Shown here: positions 16,609-24,878 of the stretch, piece after piece
How positions within the stretch are numbered: position 1 is the first letter of the stretch
Layout of the letters: the number at the start of each line of letters is the position of its first letter
Assembly: GCA_965227875.1 (NCBI GenBank)
Contig: OZ245783.1
Coordinates: 1,054,001 to 1,118,000 of the forward strand
Reading direction: 5' to 3'
DNA from: G965227875 sp965227875
GTDB taxonomy: Bacteria > Pseudomonadota > Alphaproteobacteria > Rhizobiales > JAJFHC01
Length of the DNA stretch: 64,000 nt
The notes under the pieces: model-generated
The model's database searches: none
Seen by the model: the letters and a program-made list of their open reading frames with translations, nothing else
What the model was told of the DNA's origin: nothing
Program-made: the position numbers and the translations under genes

Positions 16609-17160
16609 TCAGCCTTCGTCGCCTGACGGGCCGAATGCGGCGCGAAGCTGCGTAATCTGGTCGGAGACGGGGTTTTGCGCGTGCGACCTCGGTTCGTCTT
16701 CGCGCGAATGCAGCATGCTGTCGAGACGCATGATGCGGTCGTGCAGCCTGAGGCTGCGGTCGATCAGTTCCACCAGCGAGTCCGGCAGGGCCTGCGGTTC
16801 CTGATCCGGGTTCGTGGTCTTCCCGAGTTCGGCGAGATTGATCTTGAACTTCTCGTTGCGCGCCTCTTCGACCGACATTTCGCCGTCTTTCACAGCGCGC
16901 TGGAGGAGCAGCCAGGACGCAAGCTGCATCAGCCGCGTCGTCAGCCTCATGCTTTCCGTCGCATAGGCGAGGGATGCGGGACGGTCCAGCCTGCGGGATT
17001 CGTTGCGCCCCGGCCCGTCGAGATAGGACGCGGTTTCCTCCACGAGAGACATGCCCTCGCGAAACACCTTGTTGAACAGGTCCGATGCCGCGAACTTCTC
17101 GCCGAAATCCACTGTCACTTCGTTGCCGCGGCCGCCACCGCCCATCGTGGACTTCATCAT
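16609..17160 (-). CDS. rcdA: RcdA (DUF1465), ClpXP adaptor for CtrA degradation
   Basis: 183 residues. RcdA forms a three-helix dimer and delivers CtrA and other substrates to CpdR-primed ClpXP at the pole. The conserved body runs from VDFGEKFAASDLFNKVFREGM through SYLDGPGR, YATESMRLTTRLMQLASWLL (in two pieces), QRAVKDGEMS and SLRLHDRIMRLD; the C terminus is disordered and acidic, as in Caulobacter RcdA. Two adjacent ATGs (17160, 17157) are possible starts. cpdR, the partner that gates the same protease, is in this window at 57055. Confidence 0.88.
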   Translation of the reverse strand: MMKSTMGGGGRGNEVTVDFGEKFAASDLFNKVFREGMSLVEETASYLDGPGRNESRRLDRPASLAYATESMRLTTRLMQLASWLLLQRAVKDGEMSVEEARNEKFKINLAELGKTTNPDQEPQALPDSLVELIDRSLRLHDRIMRLDSMLHSREDEPRSHAQNPVSDQITQLRAAFGPSGDEG

Positions 17161-17363
17161 ATCGTACCCACTCCCAACACGACTGAATTCTTACTAACCG
17201 TGGCAACTGTTGCCATGCGCGCAAGTCTGGCACAGCCGGCCAGTGCCGACAATGCCCGACGGGGCGCAATCTAGCACAGGCTTCGCCCGTCCCAACCCGG
17301 AGAGGTTAAAGATTTACAGATAGGATTAACGCAAAGGGGCGGGCTGGACCGGAACACCTCCCC

Positions 17364-17397
17364 AAAAGAAAAAAGGAGCCGCGGGGGGCGCGGCTCC
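17364..17397 (-). terminator. Intrinsic terminator ending the small RNA / DUF1192 transcript
   Basis: A 9-bp GC stem (17375-17383 with 17389-17397) is followed on the minus strand by TTTTTTCTTTT (17374-17364). It can only terminate minus-strand transcripts, that is the candidate small RNA and any read-through from the DUF1192 gene; rcdA must therefore start from its own promoter in 17161-17363. Confidence 0.88.
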
Positions 17398-17468
17398 GAA
17401 GTTTAACAGGGAGGCGTCAAACAGAGTGGACAGGAGCCACTCAGAATCCAGAGAACTGGATTACGCAT
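17364..17468 (-). ncRNA. Candidate small regulatory RNA with CU-rich loops, between DUF1192 and rcdA
   Basis: The 466-base gap 17161-17627 has no credible gene. On the minus strand, from about 17468, it would make an RNA of roughly 105 nt with three ordered stem-loops: AATCCAG-TTCT-CTGGATT (17445-17462), GAGTGG-CTCCTGT-CCACTC (17424-17442), then single-stranded GACGCCTCCCTG, then the terminator. CUCC and CCUCCC are complementary to Shine-Dalgarno sequences, as in rhizobial alpha-r14 ('cuckoo') RNAs. I cannot assign it to that family without a covariance search. A DUF1192 3' UTR is the alternative. Confidence 0.6.
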
Positions 17469-17476
17469 GGTTAAGA

Positions 17477-17511
17477 TACATAAAAATGTCCTAACAAATG
17501 GTTAACGACTC
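17477..17511 (-). promoter_or_regulatory. Candidate promoter with overlapping CtrA box and CcrM (GANTC) site
   Basis: On the minus strand TTAACC (17505-17500) and TATGTA (17482-17477) are 17 bases apart, which fits -35 and -10. The -35 lies inside CTAA-N7-TTAAC on the plus strand (17491-17506), one mismatch from the CtrA consensus TTAA-N7-TTAAC, and a GACTC methylation site (17507-17511) abuts it. CtrA-activated promoters typically overlap the -35 in this way. It would drive the candidate small RNA. Confidence 0.5.
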
Positions 17512-17627
17512 CCCTGCATTTGCAAATAAAACGTTTCCCGAGTCCGGCAAATGTTCCATAGAGAGAATCAAGCATTTGACCGGAAAGCATTTTTTAACGC
17601 CTGCGAATGCGGCGACTTTCCGGAAAA

Positions 17628-17819
17628 TTAACTGCGGAAAAACGAGTCTGCGGCCTGTTTCGACTGTTTCTTGTCTTCAATCGACTGCCTGAACCTGGAA
17701 ATTTCCTCCTCGAGAACGTCGATTCGTGATTCGAGTTCCTCGATCGAAAGTTCGGTCAGGTCTTCACCCAGGGCGAATCCCGCCCGGCGCACGGGGCGGT
17801 CGTCGTCTTCTGCAATCAT
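17628..17819 (-). CDS. DUF1192 small coiled-coil protein
   Basis: 63 residues from ATG 17819, with GAGGAGACCGCAGG upstream; longer readings upstream are not credible. The sequence has an acidic N terminus with DDRPVRRAGFALGEDLTEL and a helix ELSIEELESRIDVLEEEISR, the DUF1192 hallmark, then a basic tail ending KQAADSFFRS. Conserved in Rhizobiales, function unknown. It is divergent from the quinone oxidoreductase gene (124 bases apart), as is common in the order. Confidence 0.85.
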   Translation of the reverse strand: MIAEDDDRPVRRAGFALGEDLTELSIEELESRIDVLEEEISRFRQSIEDKKQSKQAADSFFRS

Positions 17820-17943
17820 CCTGCGGTCTCCTCGTCGCCAGCCTGTTGTCGCCGGCCCATCCGGACCCTTGCGTGCCGGCGAACTGTCCTCTACACCGGC
17901 AGGCGGGTTCCACTTGCCAAGATTATTCGGGTTCTTTCGAATT

Positions 17944-18951
17944 ATGAACACACAACTGCCGGAAAAAATGCGGGCGATCTCCATCACGTCACCGGGCCGT
18001 CCCGAAGTGCTGCAACCGGTCAGCGAACGCACCCCCTATCCGGGACCGGGCGAACTTCTGATCAAGGTCGCCGCGGCCGGCGTCAACCGCCCGGACGTCC
18101 TGCAACGCCAGGGCGCCTACCCCGCGCCGAAGGACGCATCGCCTCTGCCCGGCCTCGAGGTCGCCGGCACCGTTGCCGCGGTCGGTCGTGAAACGCAGGG
18201 ACGGTTCAATGTCGGCGATCCTGTCTGCGCGCTCGTCCATGGCGGCGGTTATGCCGAGTACTGCCTGGCCGACGAAGGGTCCACCCTCCCCGTGCCGGAC
18301 GGCATGGACATGACGCAGGCCGCCTGTCTTCCCGAAACCTTCTTCACCGTGTGGACCAATGTCTTCGACCGCGGCGGACTGAAGTCCGGCGAGACCTTCC
18401 TCGTCCATGGCGGATCGAGCGGGATCGGCACCACGGCGATCATGCTCGCCTCCAGGTTCGGCGCCCGGGTCTTCGCCACGGCCGGCAGTGCCGAGAAATG
18501 CGAGGTCTGCGAGAAACTCGGCGCGGAGCGCGCAATAAACTACAATGAGGAAGACTTCGTCACCGTCGTCAAGGACCTGACCGGACGCAAGGGCGTGAAC
18601 CTCATTCTCGACATGGTGGGCGGCGACTATATCGAGCGCAACATCGCCGCGGCGGCAGACCAGGGGCGCATCGTCCAGATCGCGTTCCTCAATGGCCCGA
18701 TCGCGGAAGTCAACTTCACCATGCTGATGATCAAGCGGCTCGTGCTCACCGGCTCAACGCTGCGCATCCGCACCGCCGAGGAAAAGGCCGCGATCGCCAG
18801 GTCCCTGGAAGAAAAGGTCTGGCCTTTGCTTGCACGCGGCGAAATCGCACCTGTCATCCACGCGTCTTTCCCGCTCGAAGACGCAGCCAAGGCCCATGAG
18901 CTCATGGAGTCCGGCAAGCATATCGGGAAAATTGTCCTTGAAGTCGCCTGA
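17944..18951 (+). CDS. NAD(P)H quinone oxidoreductase, zinc-independent MDR (PIG3-like)
   Basis: 335 residues from ATG 17944. Medium-chain dehydrogenase fold: N-terminal GroES-like domain with GVNRPDVLQRQGAYPAP and PGLEVAGTVAAVG, a nucleotide-binding VHGGSSGIGTTAIMLA loop, and SAEKCEVCEKLGAERAINYNEEDF after it. The catalytic zinc ligands of alcohol dehydrogenases are missing, as expected for the quinone oxidoreductase/PIG3 branch. It would reduce quinones or enones one electron at a time or by hydride. Divergent from DUF1192. Confidence 0.9.
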   Translation: MNTQLPEKMRAISITSPGRPEVLQPVSERTPYPGPGELLIKVAAAGVNRPDVLQRQGAYPAPKDASPLPGLEVAGTVAAVGRETQGRFNVGDPVCALVHGGGYAEYCLADEGSTLPVPDGMDMTQAACLPETFFTVWTNVFDRGGLKSGETFLVHGGSSGIGTTAIMLASRFGARVFATAGSAEKCEVCEKLGAERAINYNEEDFVTVVKDLTGRKGVNLILDMVGGDYIERNIAAAADQGRIVQIAFLNGPIAEVNFTMLMIKRLVLTGSTLRIRTAEEKAAIARSLEEKVWPLLARGEIAPVIHASFPLEDAAKAHELMESGKHIGKIVLEVA

Positions 18952-19098
18952 CGGCACGCACTTCGCCCGCCTGCCGTCAAAAGATCGTTTTCATTCGCGC
19001 GGAATCCGCCTATATAGGGGCCAGCTTTCCTTTCATTGATGGTTGGTTTGTTGGATCTGCGGCGCCGAGGATCGCGGCGGATCCCGGAGGTTAAATCC

Positions 19099-19884
19099 AT
19101 GTCCAGAACACCGCTCATGCCCAAGGCGACGGCCGTGTGGCTCGTCGACAATACGTCTCTCACGTTCGAACAGATCGCCGACTTCTGCGAACTGCACGAA
19201 CTCGAGGTCAAAGGCATCGCCGACGGTGATGTGGCCCAGGGCATCAAGGGGCTCGACCCGGTGACATCCGGTCAGCTCTCGCGCGACGAACTGGAAAAGG
19301 CGCAGAGGGATTCCGACTACCGCCTCAAGCTGGCGGAACCCAAGGTCGACATTCCCGAAGTCAAGACCAAGCGCGGCCCGCGCTACACGCCCGTGTCGCG
19401 GCGCCAGGACCGTCCTGACGCGATTTCCTGGCTCATTCGCAACCATCCCGAACTCACCGACAGCCAGGTGATGAAGCTGGTCGGCACCACCAAACCGACA
19501 ATCGAGGCGATCCGCGAACGCACGCACTGGAATTCGGCCAACATCAAGCCTGTCGACCCGGTGACGCTCGGACTTTGCAAGCAGACCGAACTCGACGCCG
19601 CCGTACAGAAGGCCGCCGCGCGTGTCGAGCGTGAACGCCGCCAGGCGGAAAAGGAAGCCGCGAAGTCCGGCACCCTGCTGCCGGCCCAGGAAACGGTGGC
19701 ACCGGCCGTAGCGCCCGAACCCGAACCGATCGTGGAAGACGATCCCGCCAAGATCGAAGACACCAACGTGGAGACGGTCTTCGGCAAGTCCGAAGCGCCT
19801 GCGAAACCGGAAGAGGACGAACTCGAAGAGATCGATCCGGACTCGGTCTTCGCGAAGCTCAAGGAGCTCAAGTCCGAAGACTGA
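19099..19884 (+). CDS. trcR: TrcR (DUF1013) cell-cycle transcriptional regulator
   Basis: 261 residues from ATG 19099 with GGAGG 11 bases upstream. The DUF1013 body is well conserved: LMPKATAVWLVDNTSLTFEQ, IADFCELHELEVKGIADG, DPVTSGQLSRDELEKA, ISWLIRNHPELTDSQVMKLVGTT and a helix-turn-helix-like TKPTIEAIRERTHWN. The C terminus is an acidic, proline-rich tail ending FAKLKELKSED. Rhizobial homologues are named TrcR and linked to cell-cycle transcription. Its promoter probably lies in 18952-19098. It is convergent with the chemoreceptor gene. Confidence 0.9.
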   Translation: MSRTPLMPKATAVWLVDNTSLTFEQIADFCELHELEVKGIADGDVAQGIKGLDPVTSGQLSRDELEKAQRDSDYRLKLAEPKVDIPEVKTKRGPRYTPVSRRQDRPDAISWLIRNHPELTDSQVMKLVGTTKPTIEAIRERTHWNSANIKPVDPVTLGLCKQTELDAAVQKAAARVERERRQAEKEAAKSGTLLPAQETVAPAVAPEPEPIVEDDPAKIEDTNVETVFGKSEAPAKPEEDELEEIDPDSVFAKLKELKSED

Positions 19885-19942
19885 GCGGCCCTCCGATCGC
19901 CCGGCCGGCCTTCGCGGGCCGGTCTTCCGGTCGCGGCGGGTG

Positions 19943-21724
19943 TCAGCCGGCCCTGATCCCGGCGAGGAAGTCGTCCAGCTCGACCTTGAGCGTCTCCGCC
20001 TGCCTTGAAAGGTCGGTGGAGGACGTGTGGACCTCTCCGACCGCGTGTTCGGTGTTTTGCGCCGCCTTGTTGACTTCCGAAATGTTCCTGGTGACGTCAG
20101 AGGTTCCGCTGGCCGCCTCCTGCACGTTGCGGGCGATCTCCTGCGTGGTCGCCTCCTGTTCCTCCACCGCGGCGGAAATGGCGACAGCGGCCTCGTTCAA
20201 CTGACTGACGATGGCCCTGATCTCGCCGATCGAGTCGACCGAGTTCCGGGTCGCGGCCTGCACGTCCCTGATCTGCCGCGAGATTTCCTCGGTGGCCCTG
20301 GTCGTCTGGTTGGCGAGCGCCTTGACCTCGTGGGCAACGACGGCAAACCCCTTCCCGGCCTCGCCGGCACGCGCCGACTCGATCGTGGCGTTGAGCGCCA
20401 GCAGGTTGGTCTGCTCGGCGATATCGGAGATCATCGAGACCACCTCCCCGATCCTGCCCGCGATCTCGGCCAGTTCCTCGATCCTTGAACTGGTGCTCGA
20501 CACGTTCTCCACGGCGCGTGTGCTGAGGGTTGAGGTATCCGAGAGCTGCCGGCTGATGTCGCCTACCGTCTGCGACATCTCCTGGGCGGCGGCCGCCACG
20601 GAGTTCAGATTGGTCGACGCCTGTTCCGACGCCGAAGCCACGTTCGAGGACCGGACGCTGTTGTCTTCGGACATCCTGGTCAGGGTTTCCGCCGCCGAGC
20701 TGAGCTCGGTCCCCGTCGAGGCAACGGACGCCACGATTTCACCGACCGAGGCATCGAAGCGGTTCGCCAGTTCCTGCATAAGCGTCTTGCGTTCCTCCGC
20801 GGCGCGACGCTCCTGCTCCTGCTGTTCAGCCTCGAGTTCCTTCGTCCTGCTCAGGGTGGCCTTGAACGTGGCATAGGCCGTGGCGACGGCACCGATCTCG
20901 TCGTCGCTGCGGACCGGGACATCTACGGACATGTCGTCACCCGACAGTGCGTTCAGGCCGGCCACGATTTCAGACAGCGGACGCGAAATGAAATGTCGCA
21001 CGAGCCACCATGACAGCACGAGCCCCAGCAAGACGGCGGCCAGGGAAAGTGCGACCAGAACCTTCAGTGCGAACTTCTCGTGTTCCTCCGCAACCCGGGC
21101 GGCATCTTCCGTGAAGCCTTCTATGGTGAGGAACATTTCCGTCATGGCGCGATTGAGCTGATCCTCTTCCTTCTGGACCACGGGAAGCAGTTCGATTGCG
21201 GCGGCGGTGTTGCCCGAACGCGCATGGGCGAAAGCGTCCAGCGAGTGTTTGTCGAACGACCGGTGCTGCGCATGAATCGCTTTCAGCATTTCCTCGATCC
21301 TGAGGAACACCTTGCGTGCATCTTCCGACGGTGCGGCTTCGTACGCGGCGTGGGCGATCCGTTCGGCTTCCCCTATCTCGGTCTCGACCTGCTCGGCGGT
21401 TTCCGAGAATGCCTTGAATGCCTCCTCGAAAGACCTGCGCGCGGTATCGGCGTCCTCGCGTATACCGGCCGACCGAAGCGCGCGCTCGAGCGCGATGGAC
21501 TGTTCCATCTGGTGGATCGTGACCTTCGACAGTATGCCCGTCAGCGGCAGATCCCGTTCCGCTATCGCTTCGATCTCGTGGCCGATGCGCGACATCTGCC
21601 AGATACTGACTCCCGCAACGGCAAGTAAAAGCGCGAGACACAGCCCGACGACCGCAAACACCTTGGTTCCGACACTGATGGTAAGTCCCCGCGACACAGG
21701 CGAAGACCGAACTATATCCGACAT
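19943..21724 (-). CDS. Methyl-accepting chemotaxis protein
   Basis: 593 residues from ATG 21724. Two membrane helices (VFAVVGLCLALLLAVAGVSI and a second near KFALKVLVALSLAAVLLGLV) flank a helical periplasmic four-helix-bundle sensor of about 200 residues. A HAMP domain (SRPLSEIVAGLNALSG) and a signalling domain follow, with the hairpin tip EQTNLLALNATIESARAGEAG and GFAVVAHEVKALANQT. The ligand is unknown. No che or flagellar genes are in the window, so it is an orphan receptor here. The 206-base upstream gap is AT-rich and should hold its promoter. Confidence 0.95.
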   Translation of the reverse strand: MSDIVRSSPVSRGLTISVGTKVFAVVGLCLALLLAVAGVSIWQMSRIGHEIEAIAERDLPLTGILSKVTIHQMEQSIALERALRSAGIREDADTARRSFEEAFKAFSETAEQVETEIGEAERIAHAAYEAAPSEDARKVFLRIEEMLKAIHAQHRSFDKHSLDAFAHARSGNTAAAIELLPVVQKEEDQLNRAMTEMFLTIEGFTEDAARVAEEHEKFALKVLVALSLAAVLLGLVLSWWLVRHFISRPLSEIVAGLNALSGDDMSVDVPVRSDDEIGAVATAYATFKATLSRTKELEAEQQEQERRAAEERKTLMQELANRFDASVGEIVASVASTGTELSSAAETLTRMSEDNSVRSSNVASASEQASTNLNSVAAAAQEMSQTVGDISRQLSDTSTLSTRAVENVSSTSSRIEELAEIAGRIGEVVSMISDIAEQTNLLALNATIESARAGEAGKGFAVVAHEVKALANQTTRATEEISRQIRDVQAATRNSVDSIGEIRAIVSQLNEAAVAISAAVEEQEATTQEIARNVQEAASGTSDVTRNISEVNKAAQNTEHAVGEVHTSSTDLSRQAETLKVELDDFLAGIRAG

Positions 21725-21930
21725 GAAAAGCCCCCGAGACTGGATCCGCCGACACGGATCATGTTTCCCGGATGCGAATATCATCGTCCAATTGTTAAAA
21801 TTCTACAAACGGACAAACATTTACGGAGTCCAGAACAGGAAAATTTGCTAACCGATCGAAAACGTGACGAAAGAGTCATCATCTCACAAAATTGTGACAA
21901 GTATATTTCATGTACTTGTTCCAACGAGAA

Positions 21931-22719
21931 CTAGTCTTCGACCGGCACGGTATAATTGAGAGGCAGTCGTCCGCCATCGGCGTAAATCGTCTGGCCGGTC
22001 ACGTAACTAGCATCGTCGGATGCGAGAAACGCCGCAACGCTGGCGATTTCTTCCGGACGCCCGATACGGCCGATCGGCGTGCGGGACATCATGCGCCGTT
22101 TCGCCTCGTCATCGCTGTTCACCGAAGACAGCATGTCCGTCATGATGCTGCCCGGTCCGATCGCATTGACGCGGATGCCGTGAGGCGCAAGCGCAAGCGC
22201 CATCACTTTCGTCAACTGGTCGATGCCGCCCTTCGAGACGCAATAGGCGACCTGCGTCGGGATCGCGACCACGGCGTTCACGCTCGACATGTTGATGATG
22301 GACCCCGGCGCGGTGCCGTCCTCGACCTGGCTGACCATCTGCCGCGCGACGGCCTGGGCGACCATGAAGGCGCCCTTCAGGTTGACCGCGAGCACGCGGT
22401 CGAAATCGCTCTCCTTGAGGTCGAGAAACTCCGCGCCGAGGCTGATCCCCGCATTGTTCACGAGGATGTCGATCTGGCCGTAGACGTCTGCAGTGGTGGT
22501 CACGAGATTGCGCACGTCGAGTTTCTCGGTGACGTCGCATGTCATGAACCGCACTTCGGCGCCGTCTTCACGCAGGGTTTCCGCGGCCTGGTTGCCCGCC
22601 TCTTCGAGCGTGTCGGCGAGCACCACGCGCGCGCCCTCGTCCGCCAGCCTGGAGGCACACGCGAATCCGATACCCCGGGCCGCGCCGGTCACGACGGCGA
22701 CCTTGCCTTCAAGCTTCAT
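21931..22719 (-). CDS. SDR-family NAD(P)-dependent oxidoreductase
   Basis: 262 residues, classical short-chain dehydrogenase. TGAARGIG is the cofactor loop, CDV and NNAGISLG are structural, and the catalytic residues are Ser in NMSSVNA, Tyr and Lys in YCVSKGG. The C terminus SYVTGQTIYADGG is the family signature. A FabG, glucose/ribitol dehydrogenase or 3-hydroxyacyl-CoA role cannot be told apart. It sits 72 bases downstream of prpE on the same strand, so an operon with propionyl-CoA metabolism is possible. Confidence 0.9.
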   Translation of the reverse strand: MKLEGKVAVVTGAARGIGFACASRLADEGARVVLADTLEEAGNQAAETLREDGAEVRFMTCDVTEKLDVRNLVTTTADVYGQIDILVNNAGISLGAEFLDLKESDFDRVLAVNLKGAFMVAQAVARQMVSQVEDGTAPGSIINMSSVNAVVAIPTQVAYCVSKGGIDQLTKVMALALAPHGIRVNAIGPGSIMTDMLSSVNSDDEAKRRMMSRTPIGRIGRPEEIASVAAFLASDDASYVTGQTIYADGGRLPLNYTVPVED

Positions 22720-22791
22720 GACATCCGACTCCCCTGTGTCCTCGTGCCGTCTCTGACCGGGACGGGGCGGCGCGGACGCCCGCCGGATGCC

Positions 22792-24693
22792 CTAGTCGAC
22801 GACGCCCGCATTCTTGAGGGCATCGGTGATTTCGTCAAGGATCGCCGGGTCGTCTATCGTCGCCGGAACGGTGTAGGCCTCCCCGTCGGCAATCTTGCGG
22901 ATGGTGCCGCGCAGGATCTTGCCGGATCGCGTCTTCGGCAGCCGCGCCACGTCCATGACAAGCTTGAAAGCCGCAACCGGCCCGATCTTCTCGCGCACCA
23001 GCGCCACGGATTCCTTCCTGATCTCCGCCGGGTCGCGGTTCACGCCGGCATTGAGAACGATGAACCCGGCCGGAACCTGACCCTTGAGGCTGTCCGCGAT
23101 GCCGACAACGGCGCATTCGGCGACGTCGGGATGGCTCGCCAGCACTTCCTCCATGCCGCCGGTGGACAGGCGGTGCCCCGCGACGTTGATGATGTCGTCG
23201 GTGCGCGCCATGATGTAGAGGTATCCGTCCTCGTCCATGAAGCCCGCGTCGGCGGTCTGGTAGTAGCCTGGGTATTCCTTCAGATAGCTTTCCCGGAAAC
23301 GCTCGTCATTCTGCCACAGCGTCGGCAGGCATCCCGGCGGCAATGGCAGCTTGACCGAGATGGCGCCGATTTCGCCGCGCTCGACTTCCTTGCAGTTCTC
23401 GTCGAGGACGCGCACGTCGTAACCGGGCATGGGGACGGTCGGCGAACCGTGTTTGACGGGCAGCATGCCGAGGCCGAGCGGATTGGCGGCGATGGACCAT
23501 CCGGTCTCGGTCTGCCACCAGTGATCGATCACGGGAACGCCCAGCTTTTCCTCCGCCCATTGCAGCGTGTCTGGATCCGCACGTTCGCCCGCGAGGAAGA
23601 GGGTGCGGAACTTCGACAGGTCGTAATTGCCGATCAGTTCCCCCTTGGGATCTTCCTTCTTGATCGCGCGAAAGGCCGTCGGCGCGGTGAATAGCGAGAC
23701 GACACCATGATCCGCGATCACCCGCCAGAAGGTTCCCGCGTCGGGCGTGCCCACCGGCTTGCCCTCGAAAAGGATGGTCGTGCAGCCGTGCAGTAGCGGC
23801 GCATAGACGATGTAGGAGTGGCCGACGACCCAGCCCACGTCAGACGCCGCCCAGTACACTTCACCCGGCTCGATGCCGTAGATGTTCTTCATCGTCCACT
23901 TCAGGGCGACCATATGGCCGCCATTGTCGCGCACGACCCCCTTGGGCTGACCGGTCGTCCCGGACGTATAGAGGATGTAGAGCGGGTCGGTGGCGTCCAC
24001 GGTGACGCATTCCGCCCGCCGGCCTGCGGCCTTTGCCGCCTCCACGGCCTCGGTCCAGTCGCGGTCCCGGCCAGCGACCAGCGTCGCCTTCTCCATCGGC
24101 CGCTGGAGAACGACACACGCGTCCGGACGGTTCGTGGACAGCTCGATCGCTTCGTCCAGCAGCGGCTTGTAGGCGACGACGCGGCCCGGTTCTATCCCGC
24201 AGGATGCGGTCACGATCGCCTTCGGCCTGGCATCGTCGATCCGGGTCGCCAGTTCCTTGGCGGCGAAGCCGCCGAACACGACCGAATGCACCGCACCGAT
24301 GCGCGCACAGGCAAGCATGGCGATGGCCGCCTCCGGCACCATCGGCATGTAGACGATCACGCGATCGCCCTTTTCCACGCCCGCGTCCTGGAGGACGGCG
24401 GCGAACGTCGCGACCTCTTCGAGCAGTTCGTTGTAGGAATAGCTGCGGACCTGTCCGGTGACGGGGCTGTCGTAGATCAGTGCGGCCTGGTCGCCGCGTC
24501 CGGCATCCACATGGCGGTCGACGCAGTTGAAACAGGTATTGCACTGCGCCCCGACGAACCAGCGGTCGAGACCGTCCACGTTCGCCTGAACCTGGTCCCA
24601 CGGCTTGATCCAGTCGATTTCGCCGGCAACGCCTTCCCAGAACGCTTCCGGATCTGCTTTCCAGCTTTCGTAGACTTCGTGGTAACCGCTCAT
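22792..24693 (-). CDS. prpE: Propionyl-CoA synthetase (acetyl-CoA synthetase family)
   Basis: 633 residues from ATG 24693 (MSGYHEVYESWKADPEAFW), preceded by GGCGAGGACG. It activates propionate, or acetate, to the acyl-CoA through an acyl-AMP. Motifs: P-loop YTSGTTGQPKGVV, VYMPMVPEAAIAMLACARIGA, the PrpE-specific TASCGIEPGRVVAYKPLLD, WWQTETGW, and the acetylatable lysine in LPKTRSGKILRG. It is divergent from another adenylating enzyme at 24879 with 185 bases between. No methylcitrate genes are seen. Confidence 0.9.
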   Translation of the reverse strand: MSGYHEVYESWKADPEAFWEGVAGEIDWIKPWDQVQANVDGLDRWFVGAQCNTCFNCVDRHVDAGRGDQAALIYDSPVTGQVRSYSYNELLEEVATFAAVLQDAGVEKGDRVIVYMPMVPEAAIAMLACARIGAVHSVVFGGFAAKELATRIDDARPKAIVTASCGIEPGRVVAYKPLLDEAIELSTNRPDACVVLQRPMEKATLVAGRDRDWTEAVEAAKAAGRRAECVTVDATDPLYILYTSGTTGQPKGVVRDNGGHMVALKWTMKNIYGIEPGEVYWAASDVGWVVGHSYIVYAPLLHGCTTILFEGKPVGTPDAGTFWRVIADHGVVSLFTAPTAFRAIKKEDPKGELIGNYDLSKFRTLFLAGERADPDTLQWAEEKLGVPVIDHWWQTETGWSIAANPLGLGMLPVKHGSPTVPMPGYDVRVLDENCKEVERGEIGAISVKLPLPPGCLPTLWQNDERFRESYLKEYPGYYQTADAGFMDEDGYLYIMARTDDIINVAGHRLSTGGMEEVLASHPDVAECAVVGIADSLKGQVPAGFIVLNAGVNRDPAEIRKESVALVREKIGPVAAFKLVMDVARLPKTRSGKILRGTIRKIADGEAYTVPATIDDPAILDEITDALKNAGVVD

Positions 24694-24878
24694 CGAAACG
24701 TCCTCGCCTTTCGCCATTCCTGCACCCGCCGCCACCTGGGTTGGCGGACCCGTCATTCCCTCCCGCACCGCGTCCTTCAACTAGCGCCGTTGCGGGTTCG
24801 TTAAAATTGAACTATCGGATGAACGAAGCAAGAGCGCATTCTCGCACAGGCGCCGGCACCAGAAGGGGAGAGCAGATC

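Noticed and set aside
17300..17335. TTAA-containing sequence upstream of rcdA considered as a CtrA site
   Set aside because: The TTAA halves are 16 bases apart, not 7, so it does not fit the consensus.
19905..19922. GC hairpin CCGGCC-TTCGCG-GGCCGG between trcR and the chemoreceptor gene
   Set aside because: No T-run on either strand; a possible convergent terminator but too weak to call.
21910..23694. Plus-strand 594-codon open frame opposite the SDR and prpE genes
   Set aside because: Antisense shadow; no ribosome site or domain; the SDR and prpE motifs on the minus strand are complete.
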